Notes: generated by a model not told the origin, from the sequence alone. DNA of 64,000 nucleotides from Cannabis sativa (GCF_029168945.1 NC_083604.1:63814211-63878210), one strand, 5' to 3'; positions 13,671 through 24,593 are shown, counted from the stretch's first letter. Program-made: numbers and translations.

Positions 13671-13716
13671 TAACTATTTTGTTTGTCATATATAGCACAT
13701 TTTCTTTAAAAAAAAA

Positions 13717-14418
13717 GTTATATAATGTTTAGTGATAAAATTCCTTAACTAAAGAGATATTATAAGTCTAACACTAGATAAATATTTTCTGCAGGGCGAA
13801 CTTAATACTACATCTGATATATATGATTTTAATAATTATTAGAAAAATAAATAATAGTCATGATATGTTAGACAATAATAATGCTTTTCCTTATAAAGTC
13901 TGGCCGATCGGTTGGTGTTACATTGTACTATATACATGAATTTCAAAGCATCAGCCTGGCTCTACACAACAAGTTTAAAATGTATATTATATATATATAT
14001 ATTTATATATATGAGATAGTATATGATAAAAAATAGGCTTCTTTGAGTACTTATCTTAAAATTTCTAAGTAAAGCAGAGATTCATAAGAAGATAGCTAAA
14101 AATGATCAACATATAAAATTACAATACACATATTGAACAATAGATTTTAGAAACACCAATTAAGATCAAAAGACTAGTCAAGTTTTCTTTGTATAGATAA
14201 ATGGTCAGAGTTTCGAAGGGCTGACCAGTCCAATATTTGACGGTCTTCAATGAAATTTAGGAATGACCATACCGAAAACATGTTGTATATATTTATATCT
14301 CTAAACTATTATTTTGCATGCATGCAACATCCGTGAATCTTATCTTTTAAAATTGCAATTATAAGAGATAAATCAAAATGGCTAGTTTCTATGTGTTGTA
14401 TCTAATAATCTTATTGCA
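13717..14418. other. Intergenic, upstream of small gene 1
   Basis: AT-rich sequence without ORFs or recognised repeats. It contains short TATATA runs near 13985-14015. It would hold the distal promoter of the gene at 14587. Confidence 0.5.
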
Positions 14419-14426
14419 TATAAATA
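14419..14426 (+). promoter_or_regulatory. TATA box of small gene 1
   Basis: A perfect TATAAATA lies 168 bp before the ATG at 14587. That is consistent with a transcript start near 14450 and a 5' leader of roughly 135 bases. The two paralogues have the same octamer at comparable places. Confidence 0.65.
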
Positions 14427-14527
14427 GACATTATACAGGCCATTATTTCCTTGCAAGCATATATTATCATATATACCATTAGTTATAATATTCATAACTG
14501 AGAAGACTTATCTCTATTGAAGAAGAG

Positions 14528-14538
14528 TACGTACGTAG
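14528..14538. promoter_or_regulatory. ACGTACGT palindrome near gene 1
   Basis: GTACGTACGTA lies 49 bp before the ATG, probably in the 5' leader. It contains the GTAC core known to be bound by plant SBP/SPL factors. Similar palindromes lie near both paralogues; function is inferred only. Confidence 0.3.
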
Positions 14539-14586
14539 CTACAATCGGTATTGGAATCAAACTTCTAAATTCAAAGTAGCTAAACT

Positions 14587-14874
14587 ATGTCTATTGATGC
14601 TTTGGCAATGGCGGGAGTAGACTACAGAGAGTATAATATGAATTTCGAAATGAGGGAGAGGGAGTACTGCAGCCATGACCCTCATCTCCAACTTGAAGAG
14701 CGTCCAGTAATTAAGCTCCCATCTAAGAAATGTTTGAGTATCCATATTGATCATGACGATGAAGATGTTGATGGTGCTGTAGATCGTATGAAAGCGATGA
14801 TTCGTGAATGGGCTAAAGCTGTTATACTTTCGTCCAGTACCATGTATAGATCATCCACTTGTACCACATCATGA
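14587..14874 (+). CDS. Small protein, three-member local family (copy 1)
   Basis: The 95-residue reading frame belongs to a family with paralogues at 19067-19375 and 35744-36001. The N-terminus MSIDALAMAGVDY matches MSIEALAMAGMDW of copy 3 and ISLEALAMA of copy 2. The acidic stretch DHDDEDVDG (residues 55-63) is followed by a basic/hydrophobic helix-like segment with REWAKAV (73-79), matching GWAKS of copy 3. The proline run of the other copies is absent, and about 16 extra residues follow the Trp motif. No signal peptide or membrane span is visible. The start is chosen because the conserved motif begins at this Met, and a TATAAATA box lies 168 bp upstream. I do not recognise a function. Shared motifs in three copies argue against a chance ORF; transcription is unproven. 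Confidence 0.7.
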   Translation: MSIDALAMAGVDYREYNMNFEMREREYCSHDPHLQLEERPVIKLPSKKCLSIHIDHDDEDVDGAVDRMKAMIREWAKAVILSSSTMYRSSTCTTS

Positions 14875-15194
14875 TATTCATCATCACATCCATAATTTTT
14901 TTATTTTTTTATATTGTATGAATCAGAACTGTTGTCCTTTCTATAAATATTGGAATAGACATATTTATTTATTATATATGGATGAATTCATTAGTATATT
15001 TAATGGTTAAAAACAATTTCTCAAAATAATTGACGCTAAAGTGTTAATTAACGAAAATAAATATATAGTAATTAACGCTTGGAGTAAGATAAATAAAGAG
15101 CTTGGAATCAAGTAGTTTTAGAAATAGATAGTTTGATTGTGGTTTAAGCTACTTTTAATTCATCTTCAAAAAAAAAAAAAACTACTTTATAATT

Positions 15195-15538
15195 CACTCC
15201 AAAATTTTTTATTTTTAGTCACAATAAAATTAATTTATGATTAAAAGTAAAAAAAAATTGTGACTAATTATAAAATATTTTTCTTATATTGTTACTAAAA
15301 TGTCTGTGGCTAAAAGGTATTTGTCACTAAAATTATAATTTGTTGTGACTAAATGTATTTTTAATCACAATTTGTGGCTAAAACTAAATTATTGACAACT
15401 TGTATCTAAATGTTATGTTTTAGACATAATAACTTTTTGTTGTGAATAAAAATTATATTTAGTCATAAAAAAAATTATATTATCACTAATATATACTAAT
15501 ATATTGTCACTAAAAGTAATTATTTTTAATTTGTAATG
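15195..15538. mobile_element. CACTA-like MITE, TSD ATT
   Basis: The ends are CACTCCAAAATTTTT and, as reverse complement, CATTACAAATTAAAA, flanked by ATT at 15192-15194 and 15539-15541. The interior repeats TTTTAGTCACAA / TTGTGACTAAA in both orientations and is homologous to the MITE at 34383-34944. The terminal repeats are decayed, so this is an older copy. Confidence 0.65.
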
Positions 15539-15541
15539 ATT

Positions 15542-15958
15542 ATTAGCTTCTTCCGAATAGTGTCTTTATTTAGTTTTGTTGTTAATGTTGCTCCAGGATT
15601 TCATGATGATTGAATAAATTTTGGAATTTTGTGTATCCAATTAAAAAAAAAAATTATAGATAGTAAGCAAATAATATTTACAAATCATGGTATATAATTA
15701 AAATTATAAATTAATCTAATTATTGAATAATTATAGATCGATCAACTAAACTGATGAAAATATATTTAATTTTAAATGTATCTCTTAGCCAATAATGGTC
15801 AGCTGTAAGCTTAGTTAAATAATCCATTATATCACCAAAATAAAATAACAAAATTAACCTTAGCTCAAACTTTAGTAATTAAATGACTTAAAGATAAAAT
15901 GGCCTAATATCATAACTGTGCTTAAACCCGATATTCTAACATCAAAGGTATGAATGTC
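15542..15958. other. Intergenic AT-rich sequence
   Basis: No ORF, repeat or regulatory feature could be supported here. Confidence 0.5.
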
Positions 15959-15966
15959 CCCTAAAT

Positions 15967-16966
15967 TAGGAGTGTATATGGGTTGGATCGGATCTGATCC
16001 GGCTATGATCCGACTTGGTCCAGATCATGTAAGGATCTGTCCCGCCCCGTCCCGCTAGATCAGATACTCGGATCAGATTAGATTTCTCGACTTATGATCT
16101 GATCCGACCCGACTCTTTTTTTTAAGAATTTTAATATTAACTTATAATTTATATATATTTTAATTTTGGTATTAGTATTATTAAATACAATATTATGTTT
16201 GTTATTGACATTTATTAATAGATTGTTTAAAGATAATATATTTTTAATAAACTCTACCCCAACACCGACAACGGGTCGGGTTGGGGTCCAAGTTTGGGTC
16301 AGGGTCCTCTGTTCGGGTCCAAGTTTGGATCCGAATCCGAGTCTGGGGTCCTGGGTCTGGGTCCGAGTCTCGGTCCGGGTCCCGAGTCCCTGTCTGGATT
16401 TGAGTCCGGGTTCGGGTCCAGGTCCCGGGTTAGGGTCCGAGTCCGGTCCTAATCTTGGGTCCCGATCCCAGGTCCGGATCTGGGTCTCGGGCCAGGGTTC
16501 GTGTCGGGTCCGGTCCGGTCCCGGGTTCGGGTTCGGGTTCAGGTCCAGGTCCGAGTCCGAGTCTAGGTTCAGGTCATGGTCCCGGGTCCCACATCCGGGT
16601 CCGAGGTCCCGGTTCGGGTCCCGAGTCGCGGTCCTGGTCTCAGGTCATGGGTTCGGTCCTGGTCTTAGGTCTCGGGTCCCGGTCGAGGTTCGGGTCCGGG
16701 TCTCGGTCCAGTTCGGGTCTGTATCCGGCTCTGGGTCTGGGTTCAGGTCCCAAGGGATCCAAGTTTGGGGTCCAAGTCTTGAATTAAGTTTTTTTATAAA
16801 TAAATTGAAATCGGGCCGGATCAGATCCGATCCATAAAAAAATTAGGCGGGGCAGAGCGGATCTAATCTAATATCCAATAAATATCTGAATGTTTCGGAT
16901 CAGAGGTGATCCGTTAGATCGGAACTCCAACCCGCTCCAATGAAATGGATCTTTCTGGCATGCCTA
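15967..16966. mobile_element. hAT-type MITE, 8-bp TSD CCCTAAAT
   Basis: An exact 8-bp duplication CCCTAAAT (15959-15966 and 16967-16974) brackets a 1.0-kb element. It starts TAGGAGTGTATATG and ends, as reverse complement, TAGGCATGCCAG; the terminal repeat is short and imperfect. Both subterminal zones are full of GGATC(G/A)GATC-type palindromic motifs (15990-16110 and 16810-16920). The same TAGG(A/G)GTG end is seen in the hAT MITE at 7163. The middle is occupied by a GGGTCY minisatellite. Confidence 0.75.
16262..16775 (+). repeat. GGGTCY minisatellite, copy 1
   Basis: About 510 bp of degenerate hexamer repeats (GGGTCC, GGTTCG, GAGTCC, AGGTCC) inside the hAT element. The G-rich plus strand contains runs such as GGGTTCGGGTTCGGGTT near 16523. 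The left flank 'aataaactctaccccaacac' is shared with the second array at 19955. ORFs across it encode only Gly/Ser/Arg/Val repeats and are not genes. Confidence 0.92.
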
Positions 16967-16974
16967 CCCTAAAT

Positions 16975-18009
16975 AAAAAGTTCCTAAACTTACTCATGTA
17001 ACTCTAATGACCATCCATCGCATCTTTTATCGTCACCGATTTAAAATCATATAAAATTAATGTAAATTTCTTCTTTAGCATAAATAATATATTTAATAAA
17101 ATCTCTGAAATTTAATTTTCTGAAAATCAAACTCACAATACATATATATTCATACATAATCATCAAATAATAAAAATAAATGCTAATTAGTGAAATATTG
17201 AGTTCGGAATGATTATTTAACAAAATACTTATCATATTCTTGCTAAATATATAAAGGGGGCAAACTATATAATTTTTCTAACCAACTATGTAGCTAGATA
17301 TAGTGATGAAGAGTTACATAGGTATATTTATTTATTCTGATTGTACGGTTCGCAACATGAACGATCTTATTGAAGCAGGGATGGCTTTGTTATTAGATTG
17401 TTAATTTAGAGTCACAATAACAAGTACTCCATTGAGCCAGTTGTAGCTTACTTTATCCTAATGCTGATGAGTAATCTTCTTTCATTCTACTAATATTATT
17501 TCATTGACCAATTAGGATAACCTCTTCCTTATCTACAATTCCTTGGGCATAAAGTAACACATTCTTGAAATGTATATTTTCTTTTAAATTTCGGATAAAC
17601 ATATAGTAATTCCTATTCGTAATAATATTCAATTAAATAATGACCTCTACAAAAGGGCACAAACATTCAACTTGTGCACTTGACTCATCATGTTCATCAT
17701 TTATCTCTTTTTAATATGAGAAATGTTAAAATTTAGTTGTGGCTAGCACTTCTCCATAATATATTACTATTAGTGTAATTAAATATCAAATTTTATATAA
17801 TTTAATATAATATCGTTAACTAATTATTGAGCACTATCTGTAAATATAGTACTATATACACTAGTGTCTATATTACAATACTGTTTTAATATTGATATAC
17901 AAATAAGTTTTGCTACTCTTAAAAAAAAAAAAAAAAAAAAAAAAGCCTACAACTCTTAATTATGTCATGCTATTATCACGCTCAGCCCAAGCTAACTTGA
18001 AAAAATTAA
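16975..18009. other. Intergenic, no gene supported
   Basis: AT-rich sequence with a run of 24 A at 17921-17944. The ORF on the minus strand at 17047-17235 is AT-driven and shows no domain. No repeat family was recognised. Confidence 0.5.
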
Positions 18010-18235
18010 TTAAGTTTTTTTATATGAAAAAATTTAGGGTCTTTTACATTTCAAAATTGTCATTTTTTTTTTTTTTTTTGCACTTTTACGGAATTTTATA
18101 TAGAAATTCTTATTGCAACTAGCGCTGCAACTTAAATCCCAACAAAAAATTGTATAGAAACCCCTATTGCAACTAACGATAGCTCCAACCACTTTAGAAA
18201 CATAAACCGTAGTTTTAAATAAAAAGGTAATTCTC
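18010..18235 (-). repeat. Dispersed repeat, uninterrupted copy
   Basis: Reverse-complement counterpart of the repeat at 6949-7162, with a poly-T run (18061-18079), 'gcaactagcgctgcaac' and 'aaacccctattgcaact'. It shows what the other copy looked like before the hAT insertion. Confidence 0.6.
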
Positions 18236-18240
18236 CAAAA

Positions 18241-18943
18241 AATTATTGTTAAATTTATTTTTTGTATTTAGTAGTAAAAGTTTAAGATATAGTTTTTGAA
18301 ACTATATATAATTTGACATGAATTTAATTAATAAAATATCAAATGTAGTTTTTTAAAAATAAATTAGATACCTTTTTTAGAAAATAGTTATATTTTTTTA
18401 ACAAATAATAATAAAAATACAACATAGTATTTTAAAAAATAAGTTTAAAGCTCTTTTGTTAAAGAATTTTTTGAGTCCAGGGGCGAGAGGGCCTGCTGCC
18501 CAGCCGCCGCTTTGCTATTATCATCAATTAATACATGAAATAATATAAATATATAAATATCAAATCATGTCATGCATCCGTGCGGGTTGAATTCGTACAT
18601 TTGAAAGATAAAAATTAAAGCTATATATAAATATCAAATCATCTCATGTCTTTTAGTCAAAAAAAAAAAATCCAGGTCATGGCTGTAATCATCAGTCGAT
18701 CAGTTTATCTAGCTATCTTATACTATTATGTAAGGATTATTGGGTTTCATTTGACAAGTATGCTACAGTATCCAATTAGTATATACGTAGAAGAGAAGAA
18801 TTTTATATGATTTGACACGAACGTACGTACGACCAACGTTTTCAATATGTTCATGTTCAAGTAACCCGTGATGATCATCATCAGTCAAACAGAAAAAAAT
18901 ATATATGCACGTACGGTTCAACGTTAGTTGGCCCCTGCACTAC
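18241..18943. other. Intergenic, upstream of small gene 2
   Basis: Mostly AT-rich. A short GC-rich patch lies at 18478-18512. The last 150 bases hold the promoter of the next gene. No ORF of interest. Confidence 0.5.
18821..18831. promoter_or_regulatory. ACGTACGTACG palindrome upstream of gene 2
   Basis: It lies 236 bp before the ATG at 19067 and about 115 bp before the TATA box. It has the same core palindrome as near genes 1 and 3. Confidence 0.35.
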
Positions 18944-18951
18944 TATAAATA
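18944..18951 (+). promoter_or_regulatory. TATA box of small gene 2
   Basis: TATAAATA in the context 'actactataaataccc', 123 bp upstream of the ATG. That would give a leader of about 90 bases. Confidence 0.7.
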
Positions 18952-19066
18952 CCCTAATAAATAATATACGATCAAGAAAATATTAATTCCATTAATTATC
19001 GAAGAGAGAAATAATATACACATATTAGCAGAGAAGTTTGTATCTAAAAATCATCAGCAAAAAAGG

Positions 19067-19375
19067 ATGACTACTCAGCCCAATAATAAAATTATGACAG
19101 CTATTTCATTAGAAGCTCTTGCAATGGCGGATCATGATGATGATTCTTTCGGGGTAATGGATTTTGAAGAATGGGAGCGAACAAAGGAGTTGGAACCACC
19201 TCCACCCCATTTATTACTAGCTGACGAGGATGAAGAAGGTCATTATTACAACGACAATAATCATCATCAAGTTGTGAACAAGAAGATTATCCTTAGATCT
19301 GAATTGTTTTTATGTATGGAGAGGTTCTTAAACTCTTGGTGTAATAAAATGTTGGTTGATCTATCTGAGAAATGA
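19067..19375 (+). CDS. Small protein, three-member local family (copy 2)
   Basis: A 102-residue frame. An N-terminal extension (MTTQPNNKIM) precedes the family motif AISLEALAMA at residues 12-21; Met10 is an alternative start that would match the paralogues better. Then come DFEEWER (32-38), a proline block PPPPHLLLADEDEE (44-57, compare PPPPPPLYLLADDEE in copy 3), a His/Asn-rich linker, and a C-terminal helix-like segment with FLNSWCNKML (87-96), which corresponds to the WAK motif of copies 1 and 3. The protein is acidic in the centre and has no signal peptide or membrane span. Upstream are a TATAAATA box and an ACGTACGT palindrome. Function unknown. A plant-specific acidic small protein acting through short motifs is possible but is inference. 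Confidence 0.72.
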   Translation: MTTQPNNKIMTAISLEALAMADHDDDSFGVMDFEEWERTKELEPPPPHLLLADEDEEGHYYNDNNHHQVVNKKIILRSELFLCMERFLNSWCNKMLVDLSEK

Positions 19376-19713
19376 GAGTAACGTAACTCATGACCATGAA
19401 ATGAAGGCATTACTTACTCAAACTTAGATGGAAAAAATAAAGAAGGGTTTCAATTACCAATCACATCAACGCTGCTGCTTTCCAGAATTAAGATGATGTA
19501 TATACATATGATTCCATTTTATTGAACTCTGTATACGTGTATAGTGAAACTACTTTTCTTTAATTTGTTGTAATATGTTGTGATGACCACCAAAGTAAAG
19601 AAGTTAATGAAATTGTATTCAAAGAAATATATATTATTAATTCTGATTTAATTATGTAAAATGCAAGTAAATTTTGAGAGACGACCAAGATTAGGTAGCA
19701 TTAACAACGTCTA
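19376..19713 (+). other. 3' flank of small gene 2
   Basis: No ORF. It contains T-rich and AATGAAA-like sequence around 19600 that could serve as a plant polyadenylation region. It ends at the PIF-type MITE. Confidence 0.4.
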
Positions 19714-19716
19714 TAA

Positions 19717-20642
19717 AGGCTCGTTTTGGTATGCCGTATTGTATTATATTGTATTGTATTATATTATATTGGATTGTATTGTATTAAATTATATTGTATT
19801 GTGTTGAATTATATTATATTGGATTGTATTATATTATACTAATATTATATTAATATTATTTAATATACAATACAATGTTGGATATTGACTTGTATTAATT
19901 AATAGATTATATAAAGTTATAATATATTTTCAATAAACTCGACTCCAACACCGACTACAGGTCGGGCCCAGGTCCCGAGTCTAGGTTTGGGTCGGAGTTT
20001 GGGTTTGGGTCCCTGTCCCTAGTCCCAATTCGGATTTGGGTTCTGAGTTCATGGTGGGGTCCGTGTTCGGGTCCGAGTACCATCACAAGTTAGGGTCTGG
20101 GTCCGTGTGCTGGACCAGGACCCGAGTCCAGGTCTCGATCCTGAGTCTGAGTTAGAGTTCGAGTCTGGGTCTGGTTCCTGGGTTCGATCTATAAGCTCCG
20201 AGTCTAGGATCTGGTCCGGGTCCGAGTCCAAGTCCCGATCCCGGTCCCCGTCTCGATCTAGTTCCCGGATCTGGGTCCAAGTTTGGGTTCGAGTCTTGGC
20301 TCTAGGTTTGGGTCCGGGTCTGGGTCTAGATTTTGAGTCTAGGTCTGGGTCCGTGTTCAGGATCCAAGTTCAAATCTCAAGTCTGCGTCTGCGTTTGCAT
20401 CCCGGGTCCATGTCTCGAGTCTAGATTGGGGTCTGGATTGGAGATTGGAGTTTACCTCAGATCCTTTGTAAATATTATAATACATGCTAATATGGACCAT
20501 TTGTTATGTATTAAATAATATAACTTGCATTGTATTAAAAATTTTGATCGTAATAATTAATACATTATATTGTTTTATCCAAATATAGTGTTATTTATTA
20601 TTTAATATAATGCAATCTTTATACGACATACCAAATGAGCCC
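19717..20642. mobile_element. PIF/Harbinger-type MITE, TSD TAA
   Basis: The ends are AGGCTCGTTTTGGTATGCCG and, as reverse complement, GGGCTCATTTGGTATGTCGT. TAA at 19714-19716 and 20643-20645 gives the 3-bp duplication typical of PIF/Harbinger. The outer arms are simple TATTGTATTATAT repeats. The centre carries the second GGGTCY minisatellite. A smaller relative is at 34677-34921. Confidence 0.88.
19955..20450 (+). repeat. GGGTCY minisatellite, copy 2
   Basis: About 500 bp of degenerate GGGTCC/GAGTCT/GGTTTG hexamers inside the PIF MITE. The left flank 'caataaactcgactccaacac' is homologous to the flank of the array inside the hAT MITE at 16262, though the host elements differ. Confidence 0.92.
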
Positions 20643-20645
20643 TAA

Positions 20646-21529
20646 TAGTTCAATTTCTAAGGATGATTGCTTTCGTAGATTGCTTATTTGGTAAACTAAA
20701 GGGTGCTAAATCATTGGAGATAAATGGTTGTTGTTGTAGAAAATTTTGCTGCTACTATTGCATGACATTGATGTTATTTTTTTATTTGATTTTTTTAATA
20801 AAAAAAATTTAGTAAATGTTAAGGAGATATGATATGTTATATTTATATTAATGTTGAACCTTTTTTTTAATTAAAGTTAACGTTAAGGTGTTAAGGCTTT
20901 GGACCTTGAAGACAAATACATTTATAAGAAAAGAATGTCTATTTCTGGTTCGAAATTGGAATTTTAAGAGTTTTTTGAGTAGGAAAACCCAAAATTACTA
21001 GCTTTACCTTTCACACCTCGACCTGAACATCTGGAAAAAAAAATTAGAAATGAATGATGAGAAAGTTAGGTTGTTTAATGAAAAACTTGATCGAGAGGAT
21101 ACTTCTGCTCGCTCTAGATATTTTATTGATGAGATTTTTGATGGAAAACTTTGTTTCCCACGAGATGCAACATGCCCAAAATCCCGTGTATCCTGTAGCG
21201 AGGCCATTATTTTTACCCAAAGTTACCATTGCTTTTCTCAGTTTAATTAAATTTCGAGATCATGTCTCCAAAGGAACGTATGTCTAATTACCCCAGAACC
21301 CTAGTGTTCAATTCGAGGCTCAACTAATTGAGTTTATGGTTAGGTCACTTGAAATTAAATAAATAAATACAAAGACCCTCCACGCGAGTTGGAAATTAGG
21401 CTCCACCTATGTGTTTTATTATTTTGTAATAACCAAAGATATAAGCCCTCTGTACGTCTTCGGTATTTTTGGAACCTACGTCTTCCCCTAAAACAACTTT
21501 GGTAGCGAGTTTTTTTTAAAAATCAAAGA
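20646..21529. other. Intergenic, weak ORFs only
   Basis: Short overlapping ORFs occur at 21004-21287 on both strands. The plus frame at 21050-21250 is somewhat less AT-biased than its surroundings but shows no domain I recognise. It could be a fragment of an old element or gene. Not called as a gene. Confidence 0.4.
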
Positions 21530-21534
21530 TAAAC

Positions 21535-23554
21535 TGTAAGGACTCAGTTTTGAGAGAGTCAAAAAGGAAAAAAAATAATAAAATAAATAAATATATGTAT
21601 ACATATAATACAAATAACATTTTCCCCCATCAGTACTCACAGTCTCTCTCTTTCTCTTTCCCTTTCTCTTTCTCTCTCTTCAAAGCTTCAAAGAAACTAT
21701 AACCACCACCACCATTTTTCGGCAACCACTCTCTGGCCACCATCCGACCCCACGTGTTGGTCCATTCGAGTCCCCGGGTACCGCTGACCTCAACTCCTAA
21801 GCGACGACATCCCTTTTGCCGTTATTATCTCGGGATCGGTCAAAGTTTAGAGGTTCAAACTTTGAACGTATTTTTCGGCCACCTTCGGTGTCCGTGTGAC
21901 GAGTCGTCTTCACCATTGGAATAAGCTCATCGAGGAGAACAATCTACATTAAGCCATTTTTCCCAACCCGCTACTTTTTCTAGTGACGTTTTTGTAGTTC
22001 TGCCCTTTTCTGACGATATCGTGTATTGTTTCGATAAATAATTAGCATGAGTGTGATCTAGTCGTCGAGATGGTTGTTTTGTTATATACTACCCCTATTT
22101 TTGATGAAGTTTCTGGTACACCAATTTTTACCACCACCGATAGTTAATGTGCATTGCTTAGGTGAGGTTTCGAAACTCTAAACTTTAAATATAGTCATAT
22201 TATATGTTGTAGGACTCAGTTTGAATGTATATTGCAATGATGATAATTATTTAGCTATTTGATGGTATAGGTGAGACTAATATCTATGATTGAACTAAAC
22301 AATTGGAGCTTGGGGCTTGAGAGCTTAAGATCATCTTTTGGACAAAATTTAACGACTTTGGAGAGGTAGGGACTCAACTTGATTATTGGACTTGATTTTT
22401 ATATGTGTTGAATAATATTAGACATATTCTAATTTATATGATTGCAAATTTTTTGAAAAATTTAAAACTTAATCTACATATTTTTTTGGACTGTTTAGGG
22501 GCACTGAATACCAAATATATTTTTGTACAAATATTTATCCAAGTTATGAATTCTGTATTTATTTAAATGCAATCTTTATGCTATCATATTTTCTAAAAAA
22601 TAAAAAAGAATATGTTCTTTTGTTATTCTTATTATTTTCCTACTTTTGGTTATACTGATGAGAGCCATGTTGATCATGATTTGTGCATATTATTGTTTCA
22701 CGACCTCATCTCTGTGCCATCATAGGTAGATCAGGTGTGCACTCACCTGTAGGTGAAAGACCTAGAATCTATACAGGGAGTGAATTGAATCTGAGCCCCA
22801 GTATTACGGTGGTTATCAGGTGCGACTACCCGATTTTGGATGTCTTTTTCTATGATTGGTATTGAGAGCTAGGAATCTAGTGGGCGGTGTTATATGCATT
22901 TGGCGCTTGATTTTGTGATTATTTGTGGTCAATCTACTTTATTTATATATTTGATAATGGTGATGAGATATTTTATTTTTAAAAGCTAACCATGCATGAT
23001 TTTTTATTAAACCAAGGGTCCTTTGATATTAGTTATTTTCCTACTGAACTTTATAATCTCACCCCCTATTTTCTCCCATTTAAGGAATTCAGTTTGATGG
23101 TAGTGGATGAGGATTGTACCATTGAGGAAGAAAGTCGTTATTAGTTTAGTCTTATTCTGCTTATTAAACTTCCAATAAAATTAATTTTGTATTTACGCTG
23201 GAATGGAATGGTCTGAATGACTTAAATTAGTTATGTAATAGTTAGAAATGAGAAATGATGAATGCTAGATATTATTTTGGTATTTTATTGACTTATTTAA
23301 TCTATCTATTCAGTGACTACATAATTGTTGGGATATTATTGTTTTTTTTAGATTAATAAGTTATCCTGGTTTTGTTGCTAATATTTTCTTATCGATATAG
23401 GAGTTATTCCATTATTTTTCAATAAGTATTTTGTGATATAAATTCAAGGATCATTTATAAGCGTTATCTTCCTAAAAGGGTCAAATTGTGACATTTTACT
23501 ACCTAAGTTGTGGATATTACATATCTGCCACGGCTTAGGACTCGGGTCATGACA
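21535..23554. mobile_element. Solo LTR, gypsy-like, TSD TAAAC
   Basis: The 2,020-bp unit begins TGTAAGGACTCAG and ends CTCGGGTCATGACA, so it has TG...CA ends. The exact 5-bp duplication TAAAC lies at 21530-21534 and 23555-23559. No internal coding region, PBS or PPT is present, so it is a solo LTR left by LTR-LTR recombination. Length and GC-richer internal text ('cacctgtaggtgaaagacc', 'ccgggtaccgctgacc') resemble plant chromovirus LTRs. Orientation is probably plus, judged from TGTAA at the left end. The ORF at 22683-22865 inside it is not a gene. Confidence 0.88.
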
Positions 23555-23759
23555 TAAACTGAGTTAAAAACCGAAGAGAAATATCATTTTTCTAGCAATG
23601 TTTGAAAAATAAATTAAACAATGTAAAAAAAAACATAGAATAAAATGTTTTTATCATGTCATATCAACTTATTTGTGCTTTGTTTTATATAATTATATAT
23701 ATAATGATAGGTGAACTTAGGGGTGTTGAGGGAGGGTCAAAGCCCACCATGAGATTTAA

Positions 23760-24336
23760 ATGAACAACTAGGCTCTCACAAAACAAAGAAACTCTCTTCT
23801 CTCAAATAAGATAAGTGCAAAAAATGAATAATGGAAGAGCTAATTCGAATGGCTGCTCTCTAGGCTCTATTTATTGAACATAGAAATCTTAGAGACAGTC
23901 ACAAGATCGAATCTACAGCTGTACAAAAACTTTCCTAAGAAAACACGATCTGCAGCATCAGATTCGGATGCTGACGCAGCAGATCAGACCAAAAATGGGA
24001 AACTTGCTATTATTGGGTCTGATCCTCTATCAATACTTGATTCCTGTCAAAAACAGATTAGATATTCTGATTGTATCAAGATACAATCGAAATCAATGAG
24101 GAAAAGGCAATAATCAAAGTTTCCCTAAAAAAGACAACTTTCCATAAGAGAATTGCTTCTCTTACAAGAAGTTTCCAAACAAAAGAAAGTCCAGCTGAAA
24201 AGTGTAACTTTCCTAACAAGGAAAAGAGCAACTCAAAACCGAAAACACAAGGTAAGAAATCGGGTATGTATGAAAAAGAATCTTACCATAAAAGAAAAAA
24301 TATTTTGTCAACTAACTTGCCAAAAAAGGACTTTAC
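23760..24336 (-). mobile_element. SIRE 3' LTR, truncated
   Basis: Nearly identical to 32967-33544 over 577 bp, ending at GGACTTTACA next to the PPT. Its outer part (homologous to 32396-32966) is missing and replaced by unrelated sequence. The TATA-like CTATTTATAG of the 5' LTR reads CTATTTATTG here. Confidence 0.9.
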
Positions 24337-24348
24337 AATCTCCCCCTT
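24337..24348 (-). promoter_or_regulatory. SIRE polypurine tract
   Basis: On the minus strand AAAGGGGGAGAT directly precedes the LTR start TGTAAAGTCC. It is the plus-strand primer site. Confidence 0.85.
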
Positions 24349-24593
24349 TGGCACTTTAGATGAACAAAATATTTTTTAACACAAAGAACCTGTAAAATAA
24401 AGTTAGCAAGAACAAATAACAACTCCCCATGAGTATCACACTCGAAAAACAAAAACAACAAAATAACATGCTAACTTTTAATCCAAATAAGGTCACAAGT
24501 ACCAAACACAACTCCCTAGAGTTGGTCCAAACAAACATTTAAAAATCAAATATAACAGTTAAAAATCAAATATTACTCTCCCTTTTTGTTTAT

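Larger units (their letters stand above)
9275..13716 (+). mobile_element. L1-type LINE, 5'-truncated, split by CACTA
   Basis: The non-LTR retrotransposon is recognised from the order reverse transcriptase, zf-RVT zinc-binding region, RNase H. Translated text starts near 9275 with the segment that normally precedes the RT. It runs to 11090, continues in register after the CACTA insertion from 12551, and ends near a short A run at 13708-13716. Upstream endonuclease and ORF1 are absent, the usual 5' truncation. Many stops and frameshifts make it inactive. A related copy sits at 37546-39340 on the other strand. Confidence 0.85.

Noticed and set aside
16166..16837. 223-codon ORF and a second overlapping one
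   Set aside because: Composition is dictated by the GGGTCY minisatellite in all frames; it begins and ends in MITE sequence.
20049..20518. Several ORFs on both strands
   Set aside because: Same minisatellite effect inside the PIF MITE.
21004..21287. Cluster of overlapping 60-77-codon ORFs
   Set aside because: Both strands are open by chance over 200 bp; no recognisable domain or gene signals.
24071..24379. ORF also present at 33278-33550
   Set aside because: SIRE LTR sequence in both places; Lys-rich AT-driven text.
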